A stretch of DNA of 64,000 bases from Pirellulales bacterium (GTDB taxonomy: Bacteria; Planctomycetota; Planctomycetia; Pirellulales; Thermoguttaceae), in assembly GCA_016935315.1 (NCBI GenBank), contig JAFGRD010000044.1:1-64000 (forward strand), in the 5' to 3' direction. The notes below the pieces were generated by a model. It had not been told where the DNA came from. It did no database searches and was given only the letters and a program-made list of their open reading frames with translations. The position numbers were made by a program, and so were the translations under genes. This document shows positions 1 through 8,667 of the stretch, piece after piece. How positions within the stretch are numbered: position 1 is the first letter of the stretch; every line of letters starts with the position of its first letter.

Positions 1-84
1 AAGCAAGCTGAACCGCCGTGGTACGGACCCGTATGCCCGGTGGTGTGGGAGGGGAGCGGCCGCGAGGCCGCCCCCTATCCCGAT
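1..84 (+). mobile_element. 3' end of a group II intron (domains V and VI)
   Basis: Bases 11-45 fold as a domain V-like hairpin: ACCGCCG (12-18) pairs with CGGTGGT (38-44), and an inner TACG/CGTA stem sits at the tip. Bases 47-81 fold as domain VI: GGGA/TCCC, GGGG/CCCC and GCGGCC/GGCCGC around a GCGA tetraloop (62-65). A TA bulge on the 3' side puts an unpaired A at 77, seven bases before a CGAT end at 84. That is where the branch-point A and 3' splice site of group II introns lie. The reverse transcriptase and earlier domains would be upstream of the window. The reading is from structure only; a decayed fragment is possible. Confidence 0.72.
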
Positions 85-183
85 TGGTTCCTCGGTAGGA
101 TTGACGGGTTGATAAAGCGGCGCAAGGGCGTAAGCTCTGCTCTGTTTCGGAGTTCCGACAAGCAGTGGACGTTGGAGCCGTCG

Positions 184-699
184 ATGAACGAACCCGCCGC
201 CCATCCTGCCACGCTGCTGCCCGAGCAGCTCTTGACCGAGTGCAGCACGCGGCGTCTGCGCCGCTCCGGCCCCGGCGGCCAGCACCGCAACAAGGTGGAG
301 ACGGCCGTGGCGCTACGGCACCGGCCGACCGGGGTTCAGGCCGAGGCCAACGAGCGGCGGAGCCAGGCGGCCAACCGTGAGGTCGCCCTGTTTCGCTTGC
401 GGGTGAATCTGGCCCTGGAAATCCGGCTGGAGCGCGCGGCGGATGCGGCGCCCAGTCCGCTCTGGCAATCGCGATGCAGTGGCGGGCGGGTCCGCGTCAG
501 TTCCTCGCACGACGACTTCCCCGCCATGCTGGCCGAGGCACTCGACGTAATCGTTGCCCAGCAGGCCGACGTCAAGCGGGCCGCCGCGGCGCTGGGTTGT
601 ACGGCGTCCCAGTTGACCCGACTGCTGAAACAAGAGGCCCGGGCGATGGTCCAGGTCAACCAGTGGCGCCGGCAGCACGGCCTGCACGCACTGCGGTGA
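184..699 (+). CDS. Peptide-chain release factor-like protein (RF-1 domain, GGQ motif)
   Basis: This 171-residue protein carries the class I release factor catalytic loop GPGGQHRNK near residues 31-39, which triggers peptidyl-tRNA hydrolysis in the ribosomal centre. It lacks the codon-recognition domains of RF1/RF2, so it resembles the short ArfB/YaeJ or RF-H-like group, whose members release stalled ribosomes. The C-terminus is basic and Arg-rich and could contact rRNA, as the tail of ArfB does. I chose ATG 184 because a GGAG lies just upstream. A longer in-frame reading from base 40 would run through the intron tail. Its exact substrate (stalled ribosomes or something else) cannot be read from sequence. 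Confidence 0.85.
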   Translation: MNEPAAHPATLLPEQLLTECSTRRLRRSGPGGQHRNKVETAVALRHRPTGVQAEANERRSQAANREVALFRLRVNLALEIRLERAADAAPSPLWQSRCSGGRVRVSSSHDDFPAMLAEALDVIVAQQADVKRAAAALGCTASQLTRLLKQEARAMVQVNQWRRQHGLHALR

Positions 700-717
700 G
701 GACGCCTGCAGGACGAT

Positions 718-1134
718 TCAGGCCGGCGAGTGCCCCTCCAACACGCCCTTCGACACGCCTTTCGACTTCGGCGCCGAGGCCACGGCCTGGGCCGCGTCGG
801 CCACGACTTCCTCCAGCGCGCCCAGGTATTCCAGGAAACGCGTGCGTCCCTCGGGCGTCATGCGGCAAGTGGTCTGCGGGCGGTTGTGCCTGACGCCTTT
901 GTGAATCTCGACCAGACCTGCCTCTTCGAGTACGTGCAAATGACGATTCAGGTTCCCGTCGGTCAACGAGCACAGCGTCTTCAGATCGGTAAACGCCAGC
1001 CCCGCGGTGTGCGTGGCCAGGCAGGTCATGATGCCCAGCCGGGCCTTCTCGTGAATCGCACGCTCCAGCCCTTCGTAGGCGAAGCGGCCGCAACTCTGCG
1101 GCGATTGCGCCGGCGGGCCCTTGCTGTTGGCCAT
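718..1134 (-). CDS. Winged-helix transcriptional regulator
   Basis: A 138-residue DNA-binding protein. The core (about residues 25-105) reads as a winged helix: a helix with RLGIMTCL, then a recognition region SLTDGNLNRHLHVLEEAGLV, then a wing with CRMTPEGRTRF. This layout matches the small ArsR/MarR-like family (HTH_34 type) in which a dimer binds an operator. No metal-binding Cys/His cluster typical of ArsR sensors is visible, so the signal is unknown. The C-terminal 25 residues are low complexity. It is monocistronic and faces away from the Gfo/Idh gene across 384 bases. Direct repeats just upstream of its start may be its own operator. Confidence 0.8.
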   Translation of the reverse strand: MANSKGPPAQSPQSCGRFAYEGLERAIHEKARLGIMTCLATHTAGLAFTDLKTLCSLTDGNLNRHLHVLEEAGLVEIHKGVRHNRPQTTCRMTPEGRTRFLEYLGALEEVVADAAQAVASAPKSKGVSKGVLEGHSPA

Positions 1135-1172
1135 CGGTCCGCCCTCGTTCTCAATATGGCCTGGTTGGTTTC

Positions 1173-1204
1173 AACGTGCCGTTTTTTCAGAACGTGCAGT
1201 TTTA
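1173..1204. promoter_or_regulatory. Candidate operator: direct repeat AACGTGC(C/A)GTTTT
   Basis: Two copies of AACGTGC followed by C/A and GTTTT start at 1173 and 1191, 18 bases apart, 39-70 bases upstream of the minus-strand regulator start. A third partial copy (GTACGTGG) begins near 1210. Spacing close to two helical turns suits side-by-side dimers of the winged-helix protein. Autoregulation is an inference. Confidence 0.35.
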
Positions 1205-1518
1205 ATGTGTACGTGGTTCGTTCCAGCCGCTCCCACCAACGCCATCAGCCCGGAGAAACCCAAGCCGGAAGCGACACGGACTTTATACCACAAAGCATAC
1301 TCATTCAAGGGCGGCCGTCAAGGGAGAAATCCCGGCTAGACGGTCGACTGCCGGGCCGCCGGCGCTTATGCTGGTGGCAGTGGCCGCCACCTGGCGGCCG
1401 CCTCCGATTTCCCTGCCTTCTGCCCGGCCGAACCGCCCGGAGCTCCGTCCCCTTGACTGGCCACTGCTGACTCGCCATTTCGCAGAAGTCCCGTTTCCTC
1501 CCCAAGGAGTACCCGCTC

Positions 1519-2820
1519 ATGCAATCCTGCCCCCTGATTTCGCGTCGCCGGTTCGTCCAGTCCGCCGCGGCGGCCGCCGCGTTGCCGGCGATCGTGCCCG
1601 GCTCCGTGTTCGGCAAGGAAGACCGACCCGCCCCCAGCCAGCGGATCACGATCGGGTTTGTCGGCTGCGGCAAGATGGCCAACGACTATCATCTCAGCAC
1701 GTTGCTGCGATTTGACGACGTCCAGGCGTTGGCCGTGTGCGAGGTCGATCGAACGCGGCGACAGCACGCCAAAAGGCGGGTCGAGGAGGCCTATGCCCAG
1801 GACGGTTCGTACCAGGGCTGTGCCGAGTATGTGGACTTCCGGGAGCTGATCGCCAGAAAGGACATCGACGCCGTCTGCATCGCCGCGCCCGATCATTGGC
1901 ATGCCATCCCCGTCATCGAAGCCTGCAAGGCCGGCAAGGACGTCTACTGCGAGAAACCGCTGACGCTGACCATCGCCGAGGCCAAACGGTGTATCGACGC
2001 CGTGCGGAAGCACGGTCGCGTGATGCAGACCGGCAGCCAGCAGCGCTCCAGCGTGTTCGGCCCATTTCGCAAGGCCTGCGAACTGTTGCGCAGCGGCCGG
2101 CTTGGCCGGATCAAGACGGTCACGGTGGGCGTGGGCGGGCCCAGCCGGTGGTGCGACCTGCCGGAGGAAGAAATGGAGCCGGGGCTCGACTGGAACATGT
2201 GGCTGGGCTACGCCCCCGTGCGGCCGTACAACTCGGTGCTCAGCCCCCGCGGCGTCCATCACCACTTCCCGGCCTGGCGGTCCTATCGCGAGTATTCCGG
2301 CGGCGGCCATACCGACATGGGCGCCCACCACTACGACATCGCCCAATGGGCGCTGGGCATGGACGAGTCGGGACCGGTCGAGATCATCCCGCCGGACGAC
2401 CCCAAGGCAGACAGCGGCGTGAAATACGTCTACGCCAACGGCGTCGAGATGACCCATGGGGGCCCCGCCGGCTGCGTGTTCACCGGCACCGAGGGCACGC
2501 TGCGCATCGGCCGCGGCCACCTCAGCAGCAACCCGGAGAGCATTGTCAAGGAGCCGCTGGCCGACGACGAGGTCCATCTCTACAATTCGCCCGGCCATCA
2601 CCGCGACTGGATCGACTGCATCCGCTCCCGAAAACGCCCGGTTGCCGACGTGGAGATCGGCGCCCGGTCGGTCACGGTCGTCCACCTGGGCAACCTGGCC
2701 TATTGGAACCGTCGCAAGCTCCGCTGGGACCCCGCAAAGTGGACGTTCGTCGGCGACGACGAGGCCAACACCTGGCTCGATCGCCAGCGTCGTGATCCCT
2801 GGCAATTGCCGGAGGCCTAG
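1519..2820 (+). CDS. Tat-exported Gfo/Idh/MocA family oxidoreductase
   Basis: The 433-residue protein starts with a twin-arginine signal (RRRFVQ near residues 9-14, then an Ala-rich hydrophobic run ending near residue 32), so it is folded in the cytoplasm and exported with its cofactor. A Rossmann fold follows with the NAD(P) motif GFVGCGKMA (about 44-52) and the family signature EKPLTLT (about 145-151), whose Lys is catalytic in related sugar dehydrogenases. The C-terminal half has the alpha/beta dimer domain with GGGHTDMGAHHYDIAQW. Planctomycetes carry many such paralogues, and substrates are usually sugars or inositols. Here the substrate is unknown. AAGGAG lies upstream of the ATG. Confidence 0.9.
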   Translation: MQSCPLISRRRFVQSAAAAAALPAIVPGSVFGKEDRPAPSQRITIGFVGCGKMANDYHLSTLLRFDDVQALAVCEVDRTRRQHAKRRVEEAYAQDGSYQGCAEYVDFRELIARKDIDAVCIAAPDHWHAIPVIEACKAGKDVYCEKPLTLTIAEAKRCIDAVRKHGRVMQTGSQQRSSVFGPFRKACELLRSGRLGRIKTVTVGVGGPSRWCDLPEEEMEPGLDWNMWLGYAPVRPYNSVLSPRGVHHHFPAWRSYREYSGGGHTDMGAHHYDIAQWALGMDESGPVEIIPPDDPKADSGVKYVYANGVEMTHGGPAGCVFTGTEGTLRIGRGHLSSNPESIVKEPLADDEVHLYNSPGHHRDWIDCIRSRKRPVADVEIGARSVTVVHLGNLAYWNRRKLRWDPAKWTFVGDDEANTWLDRQRRDPWQLPEA

Positions 2821-2881
2821 AACTCGCAAGACAACGAGTAGGACTACACGAAAGAGGCAAAACGCGCACCGGCCCGGGTCC

Positions 2882-2910
2882 TTGCGTCGCCCTGCGCCCT
2901 CGACTAAACT
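2882..2910 (+). promoter_or_regulatory. Candidate sigma-70 promoter of the amidohydrolase-like operon
   Basis: TTGCGT (2882-2887), a 17-base spacer and TAAACT (2905-2910) lie 79 bases before the chosen ATG of the first amidohydrolase-like gene. It is the only good pair in the gap after the oxidoreductase. Match to consensus is moderate. Confidence 0.35.
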
Positions 2911-2988
2911 GGATAAACTGGGGCGCAAGTAGCGGCTTTGCCGATGGGCACCCAGCACGGTGGCATCTCAGAAACACACAGTGTGCCG

Positions 2989-4467
2989 ATGACCAAGCTC
3001 CGCCGACTCTCCCTGCCGCCACGCCCTCCACGCCGCCGAAACGCGGTCGCACGGATCGCCGCGCTGGCGTGTCTTCTGACGGGCGCGCCGGCCGCGCGGG
3101 CACAACTGCTGCAGCGCCCCACGGCCGTCGTCAACGCCCGCATCGTTGCCGGCGATGGTCGCGTCATCGAGAACGGCACCCTCTTGGTCCAGGGCGAGCG
3201 GATTGCGGCCTTGGGACGCGACGTGAAGGTCCCGATGCTGTCCAGGAAGATCGATGCCCAGGGGGCTACGGTGACGGCCGGGCTGATCGACGTCTGGAGC
3301 CTTCTCGGGCGAACCGGCGAGTCGTCGGGCACCGCCGGCCCGACGCGCCGCGCGGAGGACGCCTTCGACCGCTACGATTCGGCGCATCTGGTCGACGCGC
3401 TGCGCCATGGCGTCACCGCCGTTTGCCTCTCGCCCAGCGGTCCCCAAGGCGTCTGCGGCAGCGGCGCCGTAATCCGCCTGGCCCCCGGCAGCGACGGGCC
3501 GCAGTCGTTGGGCCGAGTGCTCAAGAGCCAGGCCGCCTTGTGCATCGACCTCGGTTCCGACAACACGCCGGTGACCCGGCTGAAAACGCTCCGGGCCGTG
3601 CAGAAGCAATTCCGCGAGGCGCTGCAGTACCGCCAGAGTCTTGAACAGTACGAGGAGGATCTGGCCGAGTACAAGAAGCAGCTCCGCGAGCGGGCGTCGA
3701 AAAAGTCCGAGAAGGAGGCGGAGAAACCGGAGGACAAGCCGAAAGAGGAGCAGAAGTCCAAGCAGGGTTCAGCCTCGGTGCCCTCGGCCGCCGACGAGGA
3801 GAAGCCGAAAGACGAACAGGCAGAGAAGCAGGAAGACAAGAAGGAAGAAACGGCGCTAAAGAAACCCCAGCGGCCCGAACCGAAGCACGAATTGGAGATC
3901 CTCTTGCACGCGGTGGATCACGAGTTGCCCGTGCGGATTCTGGCCCACCGCAGCGCCGATATCCTCAACGCCCTCGAACTGGCCCGGACGTTCTCGTTGG
4001 ACCTGATTCTCGAAGGCGGCGCGGAGGCCCACCTGGTGGCCGCCCAAATCGCCGACGCCGAGGTCCCGGTGATCCTGGGGAGCACGGCGCGGAACGGTCT
4101 GCGCCAAGACGACGTCTTCCGCAGGACCATTCCAAATTGCGGCACGGTCCTTGGCCAGGCCGGCGTGCGTTGGATCGTTGCCAGCGGCGCCGAGGATGCG
4201 GCGGCGGCCCGATTCGTGCTGCTCGGTGCCCAACTGGCGGCGGCGTCCAACCGGCTCAACGACCCGTTGCGGCTGGTCACCGCCGATGCGGCCGAGCTAC
4301 TCCGCGTGGCCGACCAGATCGGCCGTCTGCGTCCCGGGCTGTTGGCCGACTTCGTCCTCTGGTCGGGCGACCCGCTCGACCCGGCCAGCAAGGTCGTCCG
4401 CGTCTACGTCGGCGGCACGCCCGTCTACCAGACGCCGGACGAGCCGGAGAAGGGAGGGGCCGAGTGA
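2989..4467 (+). CDS. Exported amidohydrolase-fold protein 1, HxH lost
   Basis: About 492 residues: an Arg-rich N-terminus and signal peptide ending in AAARA-like sequence, then an amidohydrolase composite-domain start (VVNARIVAGDGRVIENG). The barrel opens with GLID, but the following HxH that binds catalytic metals in the family is W103-S-L105. The family C-terminal signature is kept (DQIGRLRPGLLADFVLWSG). A Lys/Glu-rich insert of about 80 residues lies near residues 225-305. Residues AHRSADILNALELA resemble the strand-5 region of imidazolonepropionase-like enzymes, but the strand-8 Asp is not in a SD context. The start is uncertain: ATG 2944 or TTG 2938 are alternatives. It probably does not catalyse metal-dependent hydrolysis. 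It is first of eight coupled genes. Confidence 0.8.
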   Translation: MTKLRRLSLPPRPPRRRNAVARIAALACLLTGAPAARAQLLQRPTAVVNARIVAGDGRVIENGTLLVQGERIAALGRDVKVPMLSRKIDAQGATVTAGLIDVWSLLGRTGESSGTAGPTRRAEDAFDRYDSAHLVDALRHGVTAVCLSPSGPQGVCGSGAVIRLAPGSDGPQSLGRVLKSQAALCIDLGSDNTPVTRLKTLRAVQKQFREALQYRQSLEQYEEDLAEYKKQLRERASKKSEKEAEKPEDKPKEEQKSKQGSASVPSAADEEKPKDEQAEKQEDKKEETALKKPQRPEPKHELEILLHAVDHELPVRILAHRSADILNALELARTFSLDLILEGGAEAHLVAAQIADAEVPVILGSTARNGLRQDDVFRRTIPNCGTVLGQAGVRWIVASGAEDAAAARFVLLGAQLAAASNRLNDPLRLVTADAAELLRVADQIGRLRPGLLADFVLWSGDPLDPASKVVRVYVGGTPVYQTPDEPEKGGAE

Positions 4468-5651
4468 TGCTCCAGTCGCTGCACACAAGCCGCTGCCCCC
4501 GGTTGGGTCTTCTGATTCTCGCCATCGCTCTCGGTCCGCCGCTGAAGGCTGCGGAACACGACAATCCTCCGGCGGCAACGCTGGTGGCCGGACGCGTCTT
4601 GCAGCCGGACGGCACGCTGCGGGCCGACACGGCAATCCATGTCCGAAACGGCCGCATCGAGGCACTTGGCCCGGCGGCGGAAGCCCGGGGCGAGGCGGTG
4701 CGGCGTTTCGGGGCAAATACGGTCATCTGCCCCGGGTTGATCGATCTGTTCTCGTCGATCGGCGCAGTCGGCCAGACTGCGGAAACCGTCTCGGCCTTCG
4801 ACCCGGGCGCCAATGCCGCTGACGCCCTGGACCCGCGCGACCCGCACTTTCCCGCGGGGCTGCGTGCGGGAATCACCGCCGCGCTGGTAGCCCCGTCGCC
4901 CGACAATCTGGTGGGCGGGGCCTGCGTCTGTTTCCGCACGTTCGTCGACCGCGGCAGGCTTGACGTGTTGCGGGCCGACGGTCCGCTGGCGTTTTCGCTG
5001 GGTGAGGGCGTTTGGCGAGGGGATCGCCTGCCCACGTCCCGAGCCGGAGCCGTCTACCAACTGCGCAAGCTGTTGACCAAAGCCGAAAGAGGCGAGGCCC
5101 ATCCGCGGGTTGACGCGGCGCTGGCCGGCCAGCTCGACGCGGTGTTGATCTGCAAGACGAGGCACGACGTGGCCTCGGCCCGACAGGTCTTTGCTGACCG
5201 CTTCGGCCGTTTCGCCGTGGCCCTCGGCGAGGATGCCGTCGAGTGTGCCGACGATCTCGGTGGCCGGCAGCAGCCGGTCGTCGTCGGCCCCTACTCGTTC
5301 ACCTCCGAGCGCCGCGTGCTGCTCGGCGCCGCCGAGTTGGCCGGCAAGGGGATCGAAGTGGCGTTCCGGGGCGGTTTTCCCCAGACGCCGCCGGACGGGC
5401 TGCGGCTGACCGCGGCCTTGGCGGTCCGCCACGGGCTGGATCCCGCCGCCGCCCGTCGGGCGTTGACCGTGGCCCCGGCCCGGGTCGCCGGCGTGGCCGA
5501 CCGGATCGGCATGCTCACGCCCGGCAAGGAGGCCGACCTGGTCGTCTTCTCGCAAGATCCCTTGCGTTTGGACGCAGCCGTGCTCGAGGTCTACGTCAAG
5601 GGCGTTCGCGTCTATGCCGCGGATCGCCGGGCACCGGGAGGAAAGCCATGA
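4467..5651 (+). CDS. Exported amidohydrolase-fold protein 2, HxH lost
   Basis: A 394-residue protein whose ATG overlaps the previous stop by one base, which implies translational coupling. It has a signal peptide (hydrophobic GLLILAIALG, cleavage near LKAAE), then the amidohydrolase N-terminal beta domain (LVAGRVLQPDGTLRADTAIH). GLID is followed by F95-S-S97 where catalytic family members have HxH. The strand-8 region reads VAFRGG in place of a metal-binding SD. The C-terminal signature DRIGMLTPGKEADLVVF is intact, so the fold should be kept while the metal site is gone. It is the shortest member and lacks the charged insert of its neighbours. Confidence 0.8.
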   Translation: MLQSLHTSRCPRLGLLILAIALGPPLKAAEHDNPPAATLVAGRVLQPDGTLRADTAIHVRNGRIEALGPAAEARGEAVRRFGANTVICPGLIDLFSSIGAVGQTAETVSAFDPGANAADALDPRDPHFPAGLRAGITAALVAPSPDNLVGGACVCFRTFVDRGRLDVLRADGPLAFSLGEGVWRGDRLPTSRAGAVYQLRKLLTKAERGEAHPRVDAALAGQLDAVLICKTRHDVASARQVFADRFGRFAVALGEDAVECADDLGGRQQPVVVGPYSFTSERRVLLGAAELAGKGIEVAFRGGFPQTPPDGLRLTAALAVRHGLDPAAARRALTVAPARVAGVADRIGMLTPGKEADLVVFSQDPLRLDAAVLEVYVKGVRVYAADRRAPGGKP

Positions 5652-7147
5652 GCCGCCGTCGGATGGCACATCTGGGCTGCTTTCGCATCGGCCGCGTGGC
5701 GGCGTGGGCGTTGCTGGGGCTGGCCGCTTCCACGTTGCCGGCGGAGAACGCCCCGGCCGACGGTCCCCCTGCTCGCATGGCGATCCAGGCCGACGTCGTC
5801 TACGTCGGCAACGGCCAGACATTCCCCAAGGGCGTCGTTCTGATCGAAAACGGCCGCATCCGTGCCCTCGGCTGCGATCTCTCGATTCCCGAAGACACCC
5901 CGCGAATCGAGCTGGGCGGCGTCAGCATCACGCCCGGGCTGATCGACGCCAACGCACGCCTTGAGACGGCCGACCTGATCACCGCCAGTCGCAAGCGGAC
6001 CGATCGCGACGCCGTGCCGCCAACGCCCGAACGGCAATCCGACGCTTCGCACGTCGACGAGTTGGAGCCCTCCGACGCCGACTCGCCGCTGGCCGTGGGT
6101 GTTCGGCCGAACCTGGTGGTCAACGAACAGGGCTCCGAGGTCGTGCCCCATACCCGCGTGTTGGACAGTCTGGATCTTTGCTCGGGGGACTTCGATCGTT
6201 TGGTTCGCGGCGGGGTGACCACCGTCTACGCCTCGCCGGACGCCTCGGCCGTGATCGGCCCGCGCGGCGCGGTGCTGCGCACGGCCGGTCCGCCCAAGGA
6301 GCGTGTCCTGCGGCAGACCGCCGCCGTCAAGGCCGTGATCGGCTCGGAGCCGAGCATGGTGGGGACGTACAACCGGCCGCCCTCTCGCTATTCGGCCAGT
6401 CTGTACGCCCGGCGGCCGAATTCGCGGATGGGTTTGACGTGGGTCTTTCGCAAGGCCTTCTACGACGCCCAACGGCGCGGCGCGGAGCTGCCGGCCTACG
6501 GCTCCGACACGGCGAGCCCCGAGGCCTCCGAGGTGCTGCGCCAGGTGCGCGGCGGCGAGGTCCCGCTGCGGATCCAGGCCCGCATCCAGCAAGACATCCT
6601 CACCGCCTTGCGGCTGACCGAGGAATTCGATCTGCGATTCACGCTCGAGGAAGCGACCGAGGCGTACCGTTGTTTGGACGAGCTGAAGGCCCGTTCGGTG
6701 CCGGTCGTCTTCGGGCCGATCTACGAGCAGCCCAACGGCATCCGGGCCCGCACCAGCGAAGCGAGACGCTCGCGCTACTACACGTTCGGCGCACTGCTGA
6801 AGGCGGGCATCGACACGGCCCTAAGCGCCCAGGAATTGCGCGAGGAAGACGGGCTGGCCCGCCAGGCCATGTACGCGATGCGCTTCGGCGTCGAATTCGA
6901 CCAGGCGCTGCGAGCCGTCACGCAGACACCCGCCCGGCTGTTGGGGCTGGAGACCGAGCTGGGGACCCTCGAACCCGGCAAGCGGGCCGATCTGGTCGTC
7001 TGGAGCGGGCGCCCCTTCGCGGCAACTTCCGAGGTGCTCATGGTGGTGATCGAGGGAGAGACGGTGTTGGATCGACGTGGAGCCGAAACGCCGTCGGTCG
7101 CCCGGGCGGGCGGTCCGACCACATCAACACGGGAGAACATCCGGTGA
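5648..7147 (+). CDS. Exported amidohydrolase-fold protein 3, HxH lost
   Basis: 499 residues, starting in an ATGA overlap with the preceding gene. A signal peptide (RVAAWALLGLAASTLPAE) precedes the beta domain. After GLID the HxH positions hold N102 and R104. The central part contains VPLRIQARIQQDILTALRL and FTLEEATEAY, which line up with the lpvriHaHradDi and ieHg-ea segments of imidazolonepropionase-like enzymes, with every His replaced. The strand-8 Asp site reads LSAQE. The signature ELGTLEPGKRADLVVWSG is kept. An extra stretch of about 80 residues after the HxH position (DRDAVPPTPERQ onward) is absent from proteins 2 and 6. Confidence 0.8.
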   Translation: MSRRRMAHLGCFRIGRVAAWALLGLAASTLPAENAPADGPPARMAIQADVVYVGNGQTFPKGVVLIENGRIRALGCDLSIPEDTPRIELGGVSITPGLIDANARLETADLITASRKRTDRDAVPPTPERQSDASHVDELEPSDADSPLAVGVRPNLVVNEQGSEVVPHTRVLDSLDLCSGDFDRLVRGGVTTVYASPDASAVIGPRGAVLRTAGPPKERVLRQTAAVKAVIGSEPSMVGTYNRPPSRYSASLYARRPNSRMGLTWVFRKAFYDAQRRGAELPAYGSDTASPEASEVLRQVRGGEVPLRIQARIQQDILTALRLTEEFDLRFTLEEATEAYRCLDELKARSVPVVFGPIYEQPNGIRARTSEARRSRYYTFGALLKAGIDTALSAQELREEDGLARQAMYAMRFGVEFDQALRAVTQTPARLLGLETELGTLEPGKRADLVVWSGRPFAATSEVLMVVIEGETVLDRRGAETPSVARAGGPTTSTRENIR

Positions 7148-8667
7148 ACGCAAGGCGAGTTTCCATTGCGGTCGTGCTTCTGGGCCTGGTCGTTGCCGAC
7201 GGCCGGGCGGCGCCCCCGGCCAAGGTGGCGTTGCAGGGCGGCCGCATCATTCCCGTCGAAGGCGAGGAGATTGCCCAGGGCACGCTGCTGATCGAGAACG
7301 GGAAGATCACCGCCGTCGGCGCCCAGGTCGAGATCCCCTACGACGCGATGGTCGTGGACGTGTCCGGCAAGGTCCTGTTACCCGGCATGATCTCGCCGCA
7401 CACGTGGCGGGGGCTGGACCGCGCGAATGAGAACCTGCCGGTCGCGCCTTATCTGGACGTCTACGACGCCATCGACCCGTCGAGCCTCGCCTTCGAGGAC
7501 GCCCTGCGCGACGGGGTCCTGGCCGTCCACGTGATCCAGGGCGACAGTTGCGTGATCGGCGGGCTCAGCCGCCTGGTGCACCCGATCGGCCGCACGCCCG
7601 ACGAGATGACGATTCGCCCGGCGATCGCCCTGAAGCTCAGCACCAGCCCGAGGTCGGGCTTCGACCGCATGAGCCAGATGGCCGCCATGCGCGAGGCCTT
7701 CTTCGATCTGGGCGTCTACCTGGAGGACCTGGCCGAGACCCGCTACGAAGCCGAGCTCAAGAAGCAGGAGAAGCAGATCGACGTGCCTCCCGAGGAGGCG
7801 AGGAAGCGGGGCCGCGAGCTGATTCGCGACGAAGACCTGGACGACAAGCACGCCAACCTGCTCAGGCTGATCGAGAAACGTTTGGACGCCTGGATCTATT
7901 GCGGGGCCGCGACCGACGTCGCCCCGGCGATTGGGACCGCGCGGGAAAACGGCTTCTTGGAGCGGAGCGTCTTCGTGCTCGGCGTCGACGCCTATCGCGC
8001 GGTGGACGAGCTGAAACAGGCCGGTCGCCCCGTCGTGCTGCCGCCGGAGCTGGTCCACCAGGAGCGCGACCCGATTACCGGAGAGCTTCGCGAGACGTTC
8101 GTTCCCAAGGTGATCCACGACGCCGGGCTGCTGTTTGCGTTGCAGCCGGACCCGGACGCCTCGCTGGCCGAGCGGTATCTCACCTACCAGGCGGCGCGGT
8201 GCGTCCGCCGGGGCATCCCGCGCGAGGCCGCCTTGCAGGCCATCACGCTCAATCCGGCAAAGATGCTCGGGGTGGCAGATCGCCTCGGCTCGCTCCAGGT
8301 CGGCAAGGCCGGCTACGTCGTCGTGCTCAGCGGCGATCCGCTGGACTTCAACACCTGGGTCGAACAGGCCTACATCGACGGGATTCTGGCTTACGACCGC
8401 GCCAAGGACGTGCGGCTGCAAGAGTTGCTTGGCCTGGAGGAAAAGGCCAAGAAGGCGGCCGACGCGAAAACGGCCAAGGCCGAAGAAGCCAAGAAGGTCG
8501 AAGAGGAGAAGAAGGAAGGCGAAAAGAAAGAAGACGAAGCGAAGGAGGACGAGGGCAAGGAAGACGAGAAGGAGAAAGACGAGGGTAAGGAAGACGAGAA
8601 GAAGCAAGAGAAACAGCCGGAGCTTCCCCAGGATCAGCCCTCGCCGCCGGATGGGGAGGAGCCATGA
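7144..8667 (+). CDS. Exported amidohydrolase-fold protein 4, HxH half lost, acidic-basic tail
   Basis: 507 residues from a GTG start that overlaps the previous stop by four bases. The signal peptide reads SIAVVLLGLVVADGRAA. The HxH site is SPHTW: the first His (H86) remains and the second is W88. The middle has a charged helical stretch (ELKKQEKQIDVPPEEARKR). The signature DRLGSLQVGKAGYVVVLSG is present, with AGY in place of the usual ADL. The last 85 residues are an almost pure Lys/Glu/Asp/Ala tail, which should be a highly charged helix or disordered rod outside the fold. No enzyme activity can be assumed. Confidence 0.8.
   Translation: MNARRVSIAVVLLGLVVADGRAAPPAKVALQGGRIIPVEGEEIAQGTLLIENGKITAVGAQVEIPYDAMVVDVSGKVLLPGMISPHTWRGLDRANENLPVAPYLDVYDAIDPSSLAFEDALRDGVLAVHVIQGDSCVIGGLSRLVHPIGRTPDEMTIRPAIALKLSTSPRSGFDRMSQMAAMREAFFDLGVYLEDLAETRYEAELKKQEKQIDVPPEEARKRGRELIRDEDLDDKHANLLRLIEKRLDAWIYCGAATDVAPAIGTARENGFLERSVFVLGVDAYRAVDELKQAGRPVVLPPELVHQERDPITGELRETFVPKVIHDAGLLFALQPDPDASLAERYLTYQAARCVRRGIPREAALQAITLNPAKMLGVADRLGSLQVGKAGYVVVLSGDPLDFNTWVEQAYIDGILAYDRAKDVRLQELLGLEEKAKKAADAKTAKAEEAKKVEEEKKEGEKKEDEAKEDEGKEDEKEKDEGKEDEKKQEKQPELPQDQPSPPDGEEP

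Noticed and set aside
40-183. N-terminal extension of the release-factor-like gene
   Set aside because: It would translate the group II intron tail and has no family similarity; ATG 184 has a ribosome-binding site.
1366-2958. 530-codon minus-strand frame opposite the oxidoreductase
   Set aside because: Shadow frame without motifs; the plus strand has a clear Tat oxidoreductase.
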